64,000 nucleotides of DNA from Cupriavidus respiraculi. Its GTDB lineage: Bacteria > Pseudomonadota > Gammaproteobacteria > Burkholderiales > Burkholderiaceae. Below, piece by piece: positions 43,469 through 51,480 of this stretch. A model generated the notes under the pieces. It ran no database searches. It worked only from the letters and a program-made list of their open reading frames with translations, and had not been told where the DNA came from. Position 1 is the stretch's first letter, and each line of letters begins with the position of its first letter. The stretch spans positions 1,612,001-1,676,000 of the forward strand of contig NZ_CAJZAH010000001.1 in NCBI RefSeq assembly GCF_914271545.1, written 5' to 3'. Both the position numbers and the translations under genes were made by a program.

Positions 43469-43909
43469 TTACAGCGCGGCGTCCTTCAGCTTCTTCAGCG
43501 CGCGGACCTTCACCTTGACGGAGGCCGGCTTGGCGGCGAACCACTGGTCCTGACCCGTGAACGGGTTCTTGCCAAAACGCTTCTTGGTGGCGGGCACCTG
43601 CACGGCCGTGACCTTCAGCAGGCCCGGGAACGTGAATTCGCCTGCGCCCTTCTTGTGGATCGCGCTGACGATGGTGTTTTCCAGATGGGCCAGCACGGTC
43701 TTGACCGTCTTGGCATCCAGTTCGGTCTGGGCGACCAGGTGGGCCAGCAGGCTCGACTTGTTGAACTTGTCCTTCAGCGGCTTTGCGACCGGAGCGGCCG
43801 GCGCTGCCTTCTTGGCGGCAGCCTTCACGGGCGTGGCAGCCTTCTTGGCGGGCGCCTTGGCGGCGGTCTTCGTTGCAGTCTTCGCAGTCGGTTTAGCTTT
43901 AGTGGCCAT
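43469..43909 (-). CDS. HU-like DNA-binding protein with Lys/Ala-rich tail
   Basis: A 146-residue nucleoid protein. Residues about 1-45 are a lysine/alanine/proline tail with repeated KAAAKKAA units, resembling histone H1 tails. Residues about 46-146 form an HU/IHF fold with the conserved FTFPGLLKVTAVQVPATKKRFGKNPFTGQ DNA-binding arm region. Such chimaeras are common in Burkholderiales. It would bind and bend DNA non-specifically. Ends at a strong shared terminator. Confidence 0.9.
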   Translation of the reverse strand: MATKAKPTAKTATKTAAKAPAKKAATPVKAAAKKAAPAAPVAKPLKDKFNKSSLLAHLVAQTELDAKTVKTVLAHLENTIVSAIHKKGAGEFTFPGLLKVTAVQVPATKKRFGKNPFTGQDQWFAAKPASVKVKVRALKKLKDAAL

Positions 43910-44119
43910 ATCGGTGAGATGAGGTCAGTTCAGTATTTTGCGGATGATGCGGTTGTTGGCGCCGTGCCTTGGCGTGTAGCCCCGGCGGCGCGCGCTCAGG
44001 ATAGCAAAATGCATCGCTCGCGCCTATTTTCAAGGGGTTTTTGGCCATCTTTCGCTGCCAACGACGCCAATGTGTCGCAGGAATGCAGCATTCCGGCGCG
44101 GTTCCGGCCTTGCCGGGGC

Positions 44120-44167
44120 CTTCGGCGCGGGCCTAGGGGCGGACTTCGGCGCGGACTTCAGCGCCGC
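44120..44167. repeat. Four imperfect 12-bp tandem units
   Basis: Units cttcggcgcggg, cctaggggcgga, cttcggcgcgga and cttcagcgccgc run head to tail. The stop codon of the EamA gene lies inside the last unit, so repeat changes could alter the C terminus. Confidence 0.55.
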
Positions 44168-45066
44168 TGCGCGATCCAGATGCCGACCAAAATCGCGGCC
44201 AGCCCGACCCCGTGATACCAGTGCGGAAGTTCGCCGAGCAGCAGCGTGGAGAGCATCGCCGCGAATGCCGGAGTGAGCGTGACGAAGAACACCGGCAGCT
44301 GCGCCCCCGCGCTCGCGATGGCGCGGTCCCAGGCGAAATACGCCAGCAGCGACGGCACCGTGGCCACATACATCAGGATGCCCAGGGTCTTCCAGCCCCA
44401 GGCGATCTGCTCGCCCGCGACGCCCAGTTCCCAGCTCACGAACGGAATGCTGACCACCACGCCGGCCACGATCTGCGCGTAGAGGAACACCGTCAGCGGC
44501 AGCGTCGGCCGGTTCTTGCGCAGCATCCACGTGTAGCCGCTCCAGGCCACCGTGGCCGCGAGCATATAGAGGTCGCCCGGCACGAAGTCCAGTTGCGCCA
44601 GCCGCGCCAGTTCGCCGCGCACCAGCACGAAAGACACCCCGACCAGGCACAGCAGCGCGCCCGCGACATGGTGGCGCCTGACCGGCTCGCGGAAGAAGGT
44701 CACGCCGACCAGCAGCAGGAACAGCGGCATGGACGCGCCGATCAGCGTGACGTTGATCGGCGTGGAGCTGGTCAGCGCCAGGTACTGGAGCGCGTTATAG
44801 CTCGCGATGGACAGCATGCCCAGCACGGTGATCAGCACGGCGTGCCGGCGCAGCGCGGCGCGATGTTCGCGCACGCCGCGCCAGGCGAACGGCGTCAGCA
44901 GCACGGCGGCGATCAACCAGCGCAGGAAGTTCAGCGTGATCGGCGGCACGGCGCCGGCGGCGATATGGCCGACGATCGCATTGCCGGCCCAGCTCAGCGG
45001 GGGGAAGGTCAGCAGCAACAGCGTCTGCCAGCCTGGCATGCGGCTGGCAACGGGAGAGGAGGGCAT
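44158..45066 (-). CDS. EamA/DMT-family transporter (second)
   Basis: A 302-residue ten-helix transporter with two EamA repeats; PPLSWAGNAIVGHIAAGAVPP and NFLRWLIAAVLLTPFA at the start and LGELPHWYHGVGLAAILVGI at the end are typical. Divergent from the GntR regulator at 45376, with a 309-base gap. The substrate is unknown. Its 3' end lies within a tandem repeat. Confidence 0.87.
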   Translation of the reverse strand: MPSSPVASRMPGWQTLLLLTFPPLSWAGNAIVGHIAAGAVPPITLNFLRWLIAAVLLTPFAWRGVREHRAALRRHAVLITVLGMLSIASYNALQYLALTSSTPINVTLIGASMPLFLLLVGVTFFREPVRRHHVAGALLCLVGVSFVLVRGELARLAQLDFVPGDLYMLAATVAWSGYTWMLRKNRPTLPLTVFLYAQIVAGVVVSIPFVSWELGVAGEQIAWGWKTLGILMYVATVPSLLAYFAWDRAIASAGAQLPVFFVTLTPAFAAMLSTLLLGELPHWYHGVGLAAILVGIWIAQRR

Positions 45067-45375
45067 CAGGAGTTGGCGTTGTCGTTATGTTTGCAGGCGA
45101 TTATGCAACGAAGGTCCCTTCCCGGCCGGCGCGGCCTTGCTGCGGGCGCGGGCATTGCGGGAGGGGGGCCTGCCGGCGGGTCCGACATGCAGCATGTGTT
45201 TGGCGCTGCCTTCCTGCGTCACCACATCGAACAGTGGCGACGGGCGATATGTCCCGGCCGGCTGTTTTCGCAGAAAGAGAAATCCCGTCCTTACGGAGGT
45301 TTACCCGAGTAGTCTACCCACCTATACCTTATTAAAGTGGCTCACTTCGCCGCGCCCCGCCGCGCGGGTTGCGCC
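45067..45375. other. Divergent intergenic region, EamA and GntR genes
   Basis: No gene is supported. The right-hand 60 bases are A/T-rich and hold GGTTTACCC (45299-45307) and TATACC-TTATTAAAG (45323-45337) just before the GntR start. This is the probable promoter and operator; the exact GntR site was not resolved. Confidence 0.4.
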
Positions 45376-46152
45376 ATGACCGTCCACAGTCCTTCCCCCG
45401 ATCTCCTCACCCGCAGCCGCGAGCCGGTGTATCTGCAGCTCGCGACCATCTTCCGCCGCCGCATCGAAAGCGGGGAATGGCGGCAGGGCGAGCGCATTCC
45501 GTCGCTGGACGCGCTGTGCCGCCGCTTCGGCGTGGCCCGCATGACGATGCACAACGCGCTGTCGGTGCTCGACGGCGAGGGCCTGGTGGAGCGCTCCCGC
45601 GGCCGCGGCACCTTCGTGAAGGCAGCCTGCCGCGCGCGGCGGCCGCTGACCCTGCCGGTGACATGGGGCCAGGCGGTGGCGGTGGGCGAGCAGCTGGGGA
45701 CCGAGGCGCTGCTGGAGTCGACCGGCAGCGTGCGGCTGCCCGACGAGCTGGGCATGCCCTGCGATGCGGCCCGTGCCGATGCCTACCATTTCCTGCGGCG
45801 CCTGCACCGCGTCGAGCAACGCCCGTTTGCCATCGGCGAGGTCTATGTCGAAGCGCAGGTGTTCGCGCGCGAGCCCGAGGCCTTTCGCCACGGCGCGTCT
45901 GTGCCCGTGCTGGACCGCTTTCCGGACATGCGCGTGTCCGCGGCGCGCCAGCGCCTGTCGATCGTCGCCGCCGGCGCGGAATCGGCGGCGGCGCTTGCCC
46001 TGCCGGTGGGCGCGCCGGTGGCCGAGCTGCGCCGCTATGCCTGCGCGGACGGCGTGATCGTGTACTACGCCCGCATCGAATTTCCCACCGAATACGTCTG
46101 CCTGGATTTCGACCTGCTCGATCCGGGCGCCCAGGCCGGCCCGGCCTCCTGA
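45376..46152 (+). CDS. GntR/HutC-family regulator
   Basis: A 258-residue regulator with an N-terminal GntR winged helix (REPVYLQLATIFRRRIESGEW, IPSLDALCRRFGVARMTMHNAL) and a C-terminal UTRA effector domain (about 90-250). It lies 37 bases before the ThDP-enzyme gene and probably represses that operon until its substrate appears. An in-frame GTG at 45337 gives a longer form, but the ATG at 45376 is preferred. Confidence 0.9.
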   Translation: MTVHSPSPDLLTRSREPVYLQLATIFRRRIESGEWRQGERIPSLDALCRRFGVARMTMHNALSVLDGEGLVERSRGRGTFVKAACRARRPLTLPVTWGQAVAVGEQLGTEALLESTGSVRLPDELGMPCDAARADAYHFLRRLHRVEQRPFAIGEVYVEAQVFAREPEAFRHGASVPVLDRFPDMRVSAARQRLSIVAAGAESAAALALPVGAPVAELRRYACADGVIVYYARIEFPTEYVCLDFDLLDPGAQAGPAS

Positions 46153-46189
46153 ATTTCACGCACCACCACACTGCCCAAGGAACCCGACG

Positions 46190-47749
46190 ATGATGGAACC
46201 CACCGATTCGATGAATGGCGCCGAAAGCCTGGTCAAGACGCTGCTGGCTTGCGGCGTCGACACGTGCTTCGCCAATCCCGGCACCAGCGAGATGCACTTC
46301 GTGGCCGCGCTGGACCGCATCCCCGGCATGCGCTGCGTGCTGGGACTGTTCGAAGGGGTGGTGACCGGCGCGGCCGACGGCTACGCGCGCATGGCCGACA
46401 AGCCGGCGGCCACGCTGTTGCATTGCGGCCCGGGGCTGGCCAATGGCCTGGCCAACCTGCACAACGCCAAGCGCGCGCAGACGCCGGTGGTCAACATCAT
46501 CGGCGATCAGGCCACCTATCACCGCCCGCTCGATGCGCCGTTGACCGCCGACACCGAAGGCTGGGCCCGTCCCGTCTCCGTGTGGACGCGTACCGCCACC
46601 AGCGCCGCCTCGGTGGGCGCCGACGCCGCGGTGGCGGTGCAGGCGTCGATGGCCGCGCCCGGCGGCGTGGCCAGCCTGATCCTGCCATCCGATGTGTGCT
46701 GGGATGCCGGCGGCCAGGTCGCCGCGCCGCTGGCGCCGCTGCCGGTGCCCAAGGTCGCGCCCGATGCGATCGCGCAGGCCGCGCGCGTGCTGCGCTCGGG
46801 CCAGCCCACGCTGATCGTGCTCGCCGGCAGCGCGCTGCGGGAAGCCGCGCTGGGCGATGCCCACCGCATCGCCGCCGCGACCGACGCGCGCCTGATCACG
46901 CCCATGTCCAATGCGCGCGTCTCGCGCGGGCGGGGGCGCTTCGCGGTGGAGCGCGTGCCGTACTCGGGCGATGCGGCGCGCGCCAAGCTGGCCGGCATCC
47001 GCAACGTGATCCTGGTCGGCGCGCCGCCCCCCGTGACGTTCTTCGCCTATCCGGGCAAGTCGGCGCGCCCCTACCCCGAGGACGCCGCCGTCCATGTACT
47101 GGCCCGCCCCGAGGAAGACCTGGGCGACGCGCTGGCCCGGCTCGCCGAGGCGCTGAACGCGCCGCGCGTGGACCTGCCCGCCTCCGCCGGCCCGGTCGAA
47201 GCCGCCAAGGGTGCGATCACCTCCGAGGCCGTGGCGCGGACGCTGTCGGCGCTGCTGCCCGAACAGGCCATCGTGGTCGAGGAAAGCGTCAGCTTCGGCC
47301 GCGCCTTCTATCCCGGCACCGTGCACGCGGCGCCGCACGACTGGCTGCAGCTGACCGGCGGCGCCATCGGCGAGGGCCTGCCGCTGGCGACCGGAGCCGC
47401 CGTGGCGTGTCCGGACCGGCGCGTGGTGGCGCTGCAGGCCGACGGCTCCGGCATGTACACGCTGCAGTCGCTGTGGACCATGGCGCGCGAACAGCTGGAC
47501 GTCACCGTGGTGGTGCTGGCCAACCGCAAGTACGCCATCCTGCTGGGCGAACTGGCGGGCGTGGGCGCCAACCCCGGCAAGACGGCGCTGGACATGCTCG
47601 ATATCGGCAACCCCGACCTGGACTGGGTGAAGCTGGCCAACGGCATGGGCGTCGAAGGCTCGCGCGCGCACGACATGGAAAGCTTCGCCGACCAGTTCCG
47701 CGCGGCCAACCAGCGCAAGGGTCCGTTCCTGATCGAGCTGGTGATCTGA
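46190..47749 (+). CDS. ThDP-dependent acetolactate synthase/benzoylformate decarboxylase-like enzyme
   Basis: A 519-residue thiamine-diphosphate enzyme. The N-terminal domain has the NPGTSE and FEGVVTGAADGYARM motifs, giving the catalytic Glu. The C-terminal domain has the ThDP/Mg motif ADGSGMYTLQS with ANRKYAI. It would decarboxylate a 2-oxo acid and/or ligate the product to an aldehyde. It is followed, after 210 bases, by a DUF35/thiolase-like pair, so a carbon-chain-building or -cleaving pathway is plausible. The substrate is unknown. Confidence 0.9.
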   Translation: MMEPTDSMNGAESLVKTLLACGVDTCFANPGTSEMHFVAALDRIPGMRCVLGLFEGVVTGAADGYARMADKPAATLLHCGPGLANGLANLHNAKRAQTPVVNIIGDQATYHRPLDAPLTADTEGWARPVSVWTRTATSAASVGADAAVAVQASMAAPGGVASLILPSDVCWDAGGQVAAPLAPLPVPKVAPDAIAQAARVLRSGQPTLIVLAGSALREAALGDAHRIAAATDARLITPMSNARVSRGRGRFAVERVPYSGDAARAKLAGIRNVILVGAPPPVTFFAYPGKSARPYPEDAAVHVLARPEEDLGDALARLAEALNAPRVDLPASAGPVEAAKGAITSEAVARTLSALLPEQAIVVEESVSFGRAFYPGTVHAAPHDWLQLTGGAIGEGLPLATGAAVACPDRRVVALQADGSGMYTLQSLWTMAREQLDVTVVVLANRKYAILLGELAGVGANPGKTALDMLDIGNPDLDWVKLANGMGVEGSRAHDMESFADQFRAANQRKGPFLIELVI

Positions 47750-47959
47750 ACGCGGTTCGGCGATTCGGCGATTCGGCGCCCAGCCGGCGCCGGTTTTTCG
47801 CCCGGCGTTTTCCGCGGGCGGAATCCTGACTTCGGCAGAGCCGAATTGCTGCACCGCGCCGATTGCGGCAAGCTGATTGCCGAGCCCCACCATGACGCCG
47901 CCGCGCGCGGTGCAAGGATGCGCGGCATCCCGATACCGAAGTCCACGGAGGAGACATCC

Positions 47960-48355
47960 ATGCCTGAACAAGACACGGCCCGCGACACGGCCGGTCCGGA
48001 CAAGGTCTACGCGAGCCAGCTCGCGTCCGGCCAGTTCCGCATCCAGCATTGCGACGACTGCGGCCGCCATGTGTTCTATCCGCGCAATATCTGCCCGCAC
48101 TGCGGCGGCGATGCGCTGACATGGACCGATCCGAAGGGCACCGGCACCGTCTATTCGACCAGCGTCGTGCGCCGCAAGGCGGAGGCGGGCGGCGACTACA
48201 ACGTCGCGCTGATCGACCTGGACGAAGGCGTGCGCATGATGAGCCGGGTCGAGGGTCTGGCCCCCACGGCGGTGCGCATCGGCATGCGGGTCAAGGCCCG
48301 CGTGGCGCGCGATGGCGACACCGCGCTGGTCGTGTTCGACGCGGCGGAGGGCTGA
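47960..48355 (+). CDS. DUF35 OB-fold/Zn-ribbon protein
   Basis: A 131-residue protein. Four cysteines in HCDDCGRHVF and CPHCGG (about 35-55) form a rubredoxin-like zinc ribbon, followed by an OB fold (GTGTVYSTSVVRR, VALIDLDEGVRMMSRV). DUF35 proteins pair with thiolase-like partners and bind acyl-CoA; GGAGGAGA precedes the ATG. It lies four bases before the thiolase-like gene. Confidence 0.92.
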   Translation: MPEQDTARDTAGPDKVYASQLASGQFRIQHCDDCGRHVFYPRNICPHCGGDALTWTDPKGTGTVYSTSVVRRKAEAGGDYNVALIDLDEGVRMMSRVEGLAPTAVRIGMRVKARVARDGDTALVVFDAAEG

Positions 48356-48359
48356 AGCC

Positions 48360-49532
48360 ATGAGCACCTCTTCCCTGCGCGGCGGCGTCGCCATCGTCGG
48401 AGTCGGCCAGGCCGGCCTTGGCGAGGCCCACGGCAAGACCGAAATGGAAATCCTCGTGGAAGCGGCCAAGGCCGCGGTGAAGGACGCCGGCATGTCGATG
48501 CGCGAGATCGACGGCATCGCCACCGCCAGCGTCGGCGCCACCATGTGGGTGATGCCGGTGGCCGAGTACCTGGGTATCCAGCCCAAGTTCGTCGACAGCA
48601 CCATGATCGGCGGCTCCAGCTTCGTCGCGCACATGCTGCCCGCGATGATGGCGCTGGAGGCGGGCGTGTGCGACGCGGTGCTGGTCTGCTACGGCAGCAA
48701 CCAGCGCACCTCCACCGTGGGGCGCGCCGGCATTGCCAAGGTGCGCAGCGTGCTGGACCCGCAGCCCTACGAGAATCCCTACAGCCCGCTGCAGCCCATT
48801 ACCTCGTATGCGCTGGCCGCGGCGCGCCATATGCACCAGTACGGCACCACGCGCGAGCATCTGGCCGAGGTCGCCGTGGCCGCACGCAAGTGGGCGCAGT
48901 TGAATCCGGAAGCGATGATGCGCGATCCGCTCAGCATCGAGGACGTGCTGGGCGCGCGCATGGTCTCCGATCCGCTGTCGGTGCGCGACTGCTGCCTCGT
49001 GACCGACGGCGCCGGCGCCTATGTGATGGTGCGCGCGGACCGGGCCAGGACGCTGGCCAAGCCGCCGGTCTATGTGCTCGGCAACGCCACCGCGACTTGG
49101 CACCGGCAGATCTCCAGCATGCCCGACCTCACGGTCAGCGCGGCCAGGGAATCCGGCGAGCGCGCCTTCGCCATGGCCGGGGTCAAGCCAGCCGACGTCG
49201 ACGTGCTGGAGCTGTACGACGCCTTCACGATCAACACGCTGCTGTTCCTCGAAGACCTGGGCTTCTGCGCCAAGGGCGAGGGCGGGCCGTTCGTCAGCGG
49301 CGGGGCGATCGCGCCCGGCGGCCGCCTGCCGGTCAACACCAACGGCGGCGGGCTGTCCTGCGTGCATCCGGGCATGTACGGCATGTTCATCACCATCGAG
49401 GCCGTGCGCCAGCTGCGCGGCGAATGCGGCGAGCGGCAGGTGAAGAACGCCGAGATCGCGCTCGTCCACGGCAATGGCGGCACGCTGTCGAGCCAGTCGA
49501 CGGCGATCCTGGGCACGGCCGCCACGGTCTAG
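48360..49532 (+). CDS. Thiolase-like protein of the Ltp2/SCP-x type
   Basis: A 390-residue thiolase-fold protein. The usual nucleophilic Cys is replaced (STMIGGSSFVAHM), and the C-terminal catalytic Cys position reads HGNGGTL. The conserved His in SCVHPGMYG remains. Such cysteine-less proteins with a DUF35 partner include the Ltp2-type retro-aldolases of steroid side-chain breakdown, so aldol cleavage rather than thiolysis is likely. Its substrate here is unknown. An intrinsic terminator follows at 49560. Confidence 0.88.
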   Translation: MSTSSLRGGVAIVGVGQAGLGEAHGKTEMEILVEAAKAAVKDAGMSMREIDGIATASVGATMWVMPVAEYLGIQPKFVDSTMIGGSSFVAHMLPAMMALEAGVCDAVLVCYGSNQRTSTVGRAGIAKVRSVLDPQPYENPYSPLQPITSYALAAARHMHQYGTTREHLAEVAVAARKWAQLNPEAMMRDPLSIEDVLGARMVSDPLSVRDCCLVTDGAGAYVMVRADRARTLAKPPVYVLGNATATWHRQISSMPDLTVSAARESGERAFAMAGVKPADVDVLELYDAFTINTLLFLEDLGFCAKGEGGPFVSGGAIAPGGRLPVNTNGGGLSCVHPGMYGMFITIEAVRQLRGECGERQVKNAEIALVHGNGGTLSSQSTAILGTAATV

Positions 49533-49843
49533 CGCCGGCGCCGCCATCGTTTTGCCCCGAGGGCGCCCGCATGCGGGCGCCCTTTCTCATATGGGCCCCC
49601 GTCCCGGGAGCGTGCGGGCGACCGGTGATGTTGCAATGCATGCACAGTCCGTCAAGCGCCTGGCCGGAATCGAAAGCCGCCGCCACCGCCTTCCCCTAGG
49701 GTTTGCATTTCCATCACAGTGCCGGCCCGAGGCCCTCCGGCCGCCGGTGGATCCCGCTTGCCGCCCGCCACTCCGTGCTCCGCGCCCCGCAAGTGCGCCC
49801 GCGGCACGCGTCCTGTCAACGACGCCAGTCCTGGATATACGCG
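49533..49843. other. Intergenic region upstream of the MPFPSYL paralogues
   Basis: Apart from the terminator at 49560-49587, these 311 bases hold no gene. A block CCCCTAGGGTTTGCATTTCC near 49694 is A/T-richer and may be the promoter. No TTCG-N16-TTCG (HrpB-type) box and no Shine-Dalgarno before the next ATG were found. Confidence 0.4.
49560..49587 (+). terminator. Intrinsic terminator of the DUF35/thiolase-like operon
   Basis: An 11-bp GC stem (AGGGCGCCCGC and its inverse, a near-perfect palindrome) is followed by TTTCT, 28 bases after the stop codon. Confidence 0.8.
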
Positions 49844-51244
49844 ATGCCCTTTCCCTCCTACCTGTCCCCACTCGGACCTCCGCCGATCCACGCCAATGCC
49901 TACCGGCGCGCATTGCGGGAACGGGTCGACTTCTCGCAGCGCCTGGGCGCCGACGAGATCGCCGAGCAAGCCGCGAGGATGTTCCTGCCATCCGCATGCC
50001 TCGCTCGCCGGCGGCCGTCGGGCGATGGCTGCGGCACGCAGGCGCCGCCCGGCATGGCGCCGGTCAAGCTGCAGTTCGTCACGGACAAGACGAGCGCCGA
50101 GGTATCGACGCTGGTGGCGCGCTTCGATGCCATCGCCAGCGACCAGGCGCTTGCGAGCGATGCGGCAAGGGGGCGCGCCGTGCTGCGGGCCATCGCCGAA
50201 AAGATCCGACCTGCGCTGGAAACCGGCGCCGTCGGCAGGACCCGGATGGCGCATGCCGCGGCGCTGGAGATCGCGGCGGCCATCGCCAATCCGAAAACCA
50301 TGACCATCGGCTGGCGCGCGGCCGTCGACGCCGCCGATGGCCTGAATCCGATGGCCTGCAAGCTGGGCTCGCCGGCGCAATGGGGCGTGAGCATCGTGGC
50401 GCAAAAGGGGGAGGGCCGCGTCACGCTGTGCGAATCGGCGGCATGGGACCGCTACCACTGGCACGGCGAGAGTCCCGCCGACGCGAAGGCGCGCGGCGGC
50501 GACGCGGACGGCGAGGGGAACGTGCGGGCGATTTCCCCTCATAACGTGATATGCCAGGCGGGCCTCGCCCTGGTGGCCGACGTGCAGACGACCTTCGCGG
50601 TGAAGACGCAGGAATGGTGGCTGACCCGCGTGCTGCTGCGGCGCAAGGACCAGCGCGCGACGGTGGGAGCCAAGATCCGGATGGTGGCGTTCGAATCGTC
50701 GGAGGTGGCAGTGCATGAAGCCCTTGCCTACGAAGACGCGACCTGGCGCCATGCCGCATGCAACTGGCTGGCATGGCTGTGCCGGCTGCTGAGCGGCATC
50801 GGCAGCGGCCGGGTGGGCAAGCGGGAGTACGCGCACCTGAACAAGTTCCGGCCGCTGCGGGATGTATTGCCGCCACCGCCGCCGGAGGTCCAGCGGGACG
50901 AGGGCAACTGGGACGCCATGATCGCGCAGTGCGAGCGGACTCGGGCGAAGAAGGCGGAATTGCTTGGCAAGGACGCGCGCCGGGCCGCCGCGCGCACCGG
51001 CACATGGTCCGGCGACAGCGGCTACGCCGGCAAGGTCGATCTGAAACTGCGCTTCGTGAGTCCGACGGGCCGGGGAAGCCGTGTGGAAACGCTCGACTAC
51101 GAGCGTGCGCAAGATGAAACGACGCGACGCCCGCTATACGAGGCCTTCCCGATGGCCGCGCTCACGGAGCGGCTTCTGGACGGCGGCGGGCAAGCGCGGG
51201 CGTCCGGCGGAGAACGGGCCGATGACGCCATCGGGCTCCGTTGA
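49844..51244 (+). CDS. Unrecognised protein, MPFPSYL paralogue 1
   Basis: A 466-residue protein I do not recognise. It begins MPFPSYLSPLGPPP and has no signal peptide or membrane segment. It shares with the next gene a block ending in GRTRMAHAAALEIAAAIANP (about 120-150), the motif GRVTLCESAAWDRYH (about 194-208), and KTQEWWLTRVLLRRKDQRA (about 251-270) followed by VGAKIRM. A proline run PPPPPE lies near residue 348, and the C terminus is acidic and Arg-rich. An effector, toxin or structural role cannot be told from sequence. No ribosome site precedes the ATG. Confidence 0.75.
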   Translation: MPFPSYLSPLGPPPIHANAYRRALRERVDFSQRLGADEIAEQAARMFLPSACLARRRPSGDGCGTQAPPGMAPVKLQFVTDKTSAEVSTLVARFDAIASDQALASDAARGRAVLRAIAEKIRPALETGAVGRTRMAHAAALEIAAAIANPKTMTIGWRAAVDAADGLNPMACKLGSPAQWGVSIVAQKGEGRVTLCESAAWDRYHWHGESPADAKARGGDADGEGNVRAISPHNVICQAGLALVADVQTTFAVKTQEWWLTRVLLRRKDQRATVGAKIRMVAFESSEVAVHEALAYEDATWRHAACNWLAWLCRLLSGIGSGRVGKREYAHLNKFRPLRDVLPPPPPEVQRDEGNWDAMIAQCERTRAKKAELLGKDARRAAARTGTWSGDSGYAGKVDLKLRFVSPTGRGSRVETLDYERAQDETTRRPLYEAFPMAALTERLLDGGGQARASGGERADDAIGLR

Positions 51245-51480
51245 GATGCGGCATGAGCACGGTCTCGCGGCATGGCCAGCGCAGACAGACGTTAAGGAGC
51301 GCCGAGAAACTAAAGCGCGGCGTATCGCGTGTCCCTAGTCTCGGCAAACCGATCGCGACGCGGTCGGGATGCCGGACATCACCGGCCAGCTCCACGCCCG
51401 CCATCGCGCCCCGCCATCCATGGCATTGGGACATGCGCGCGGGCGGCGTGGCTCATCAACGCCTGCCCCTGGGTGACACC

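Noticed and set aside
49588-49843. A type III secretion (TTCG-N16-TTCG) promoter for the MPFPSYL genes
   Set aside because: No TTCG pair at that spacing was found upstream of either gene, so effector status is not supported by the promoter.
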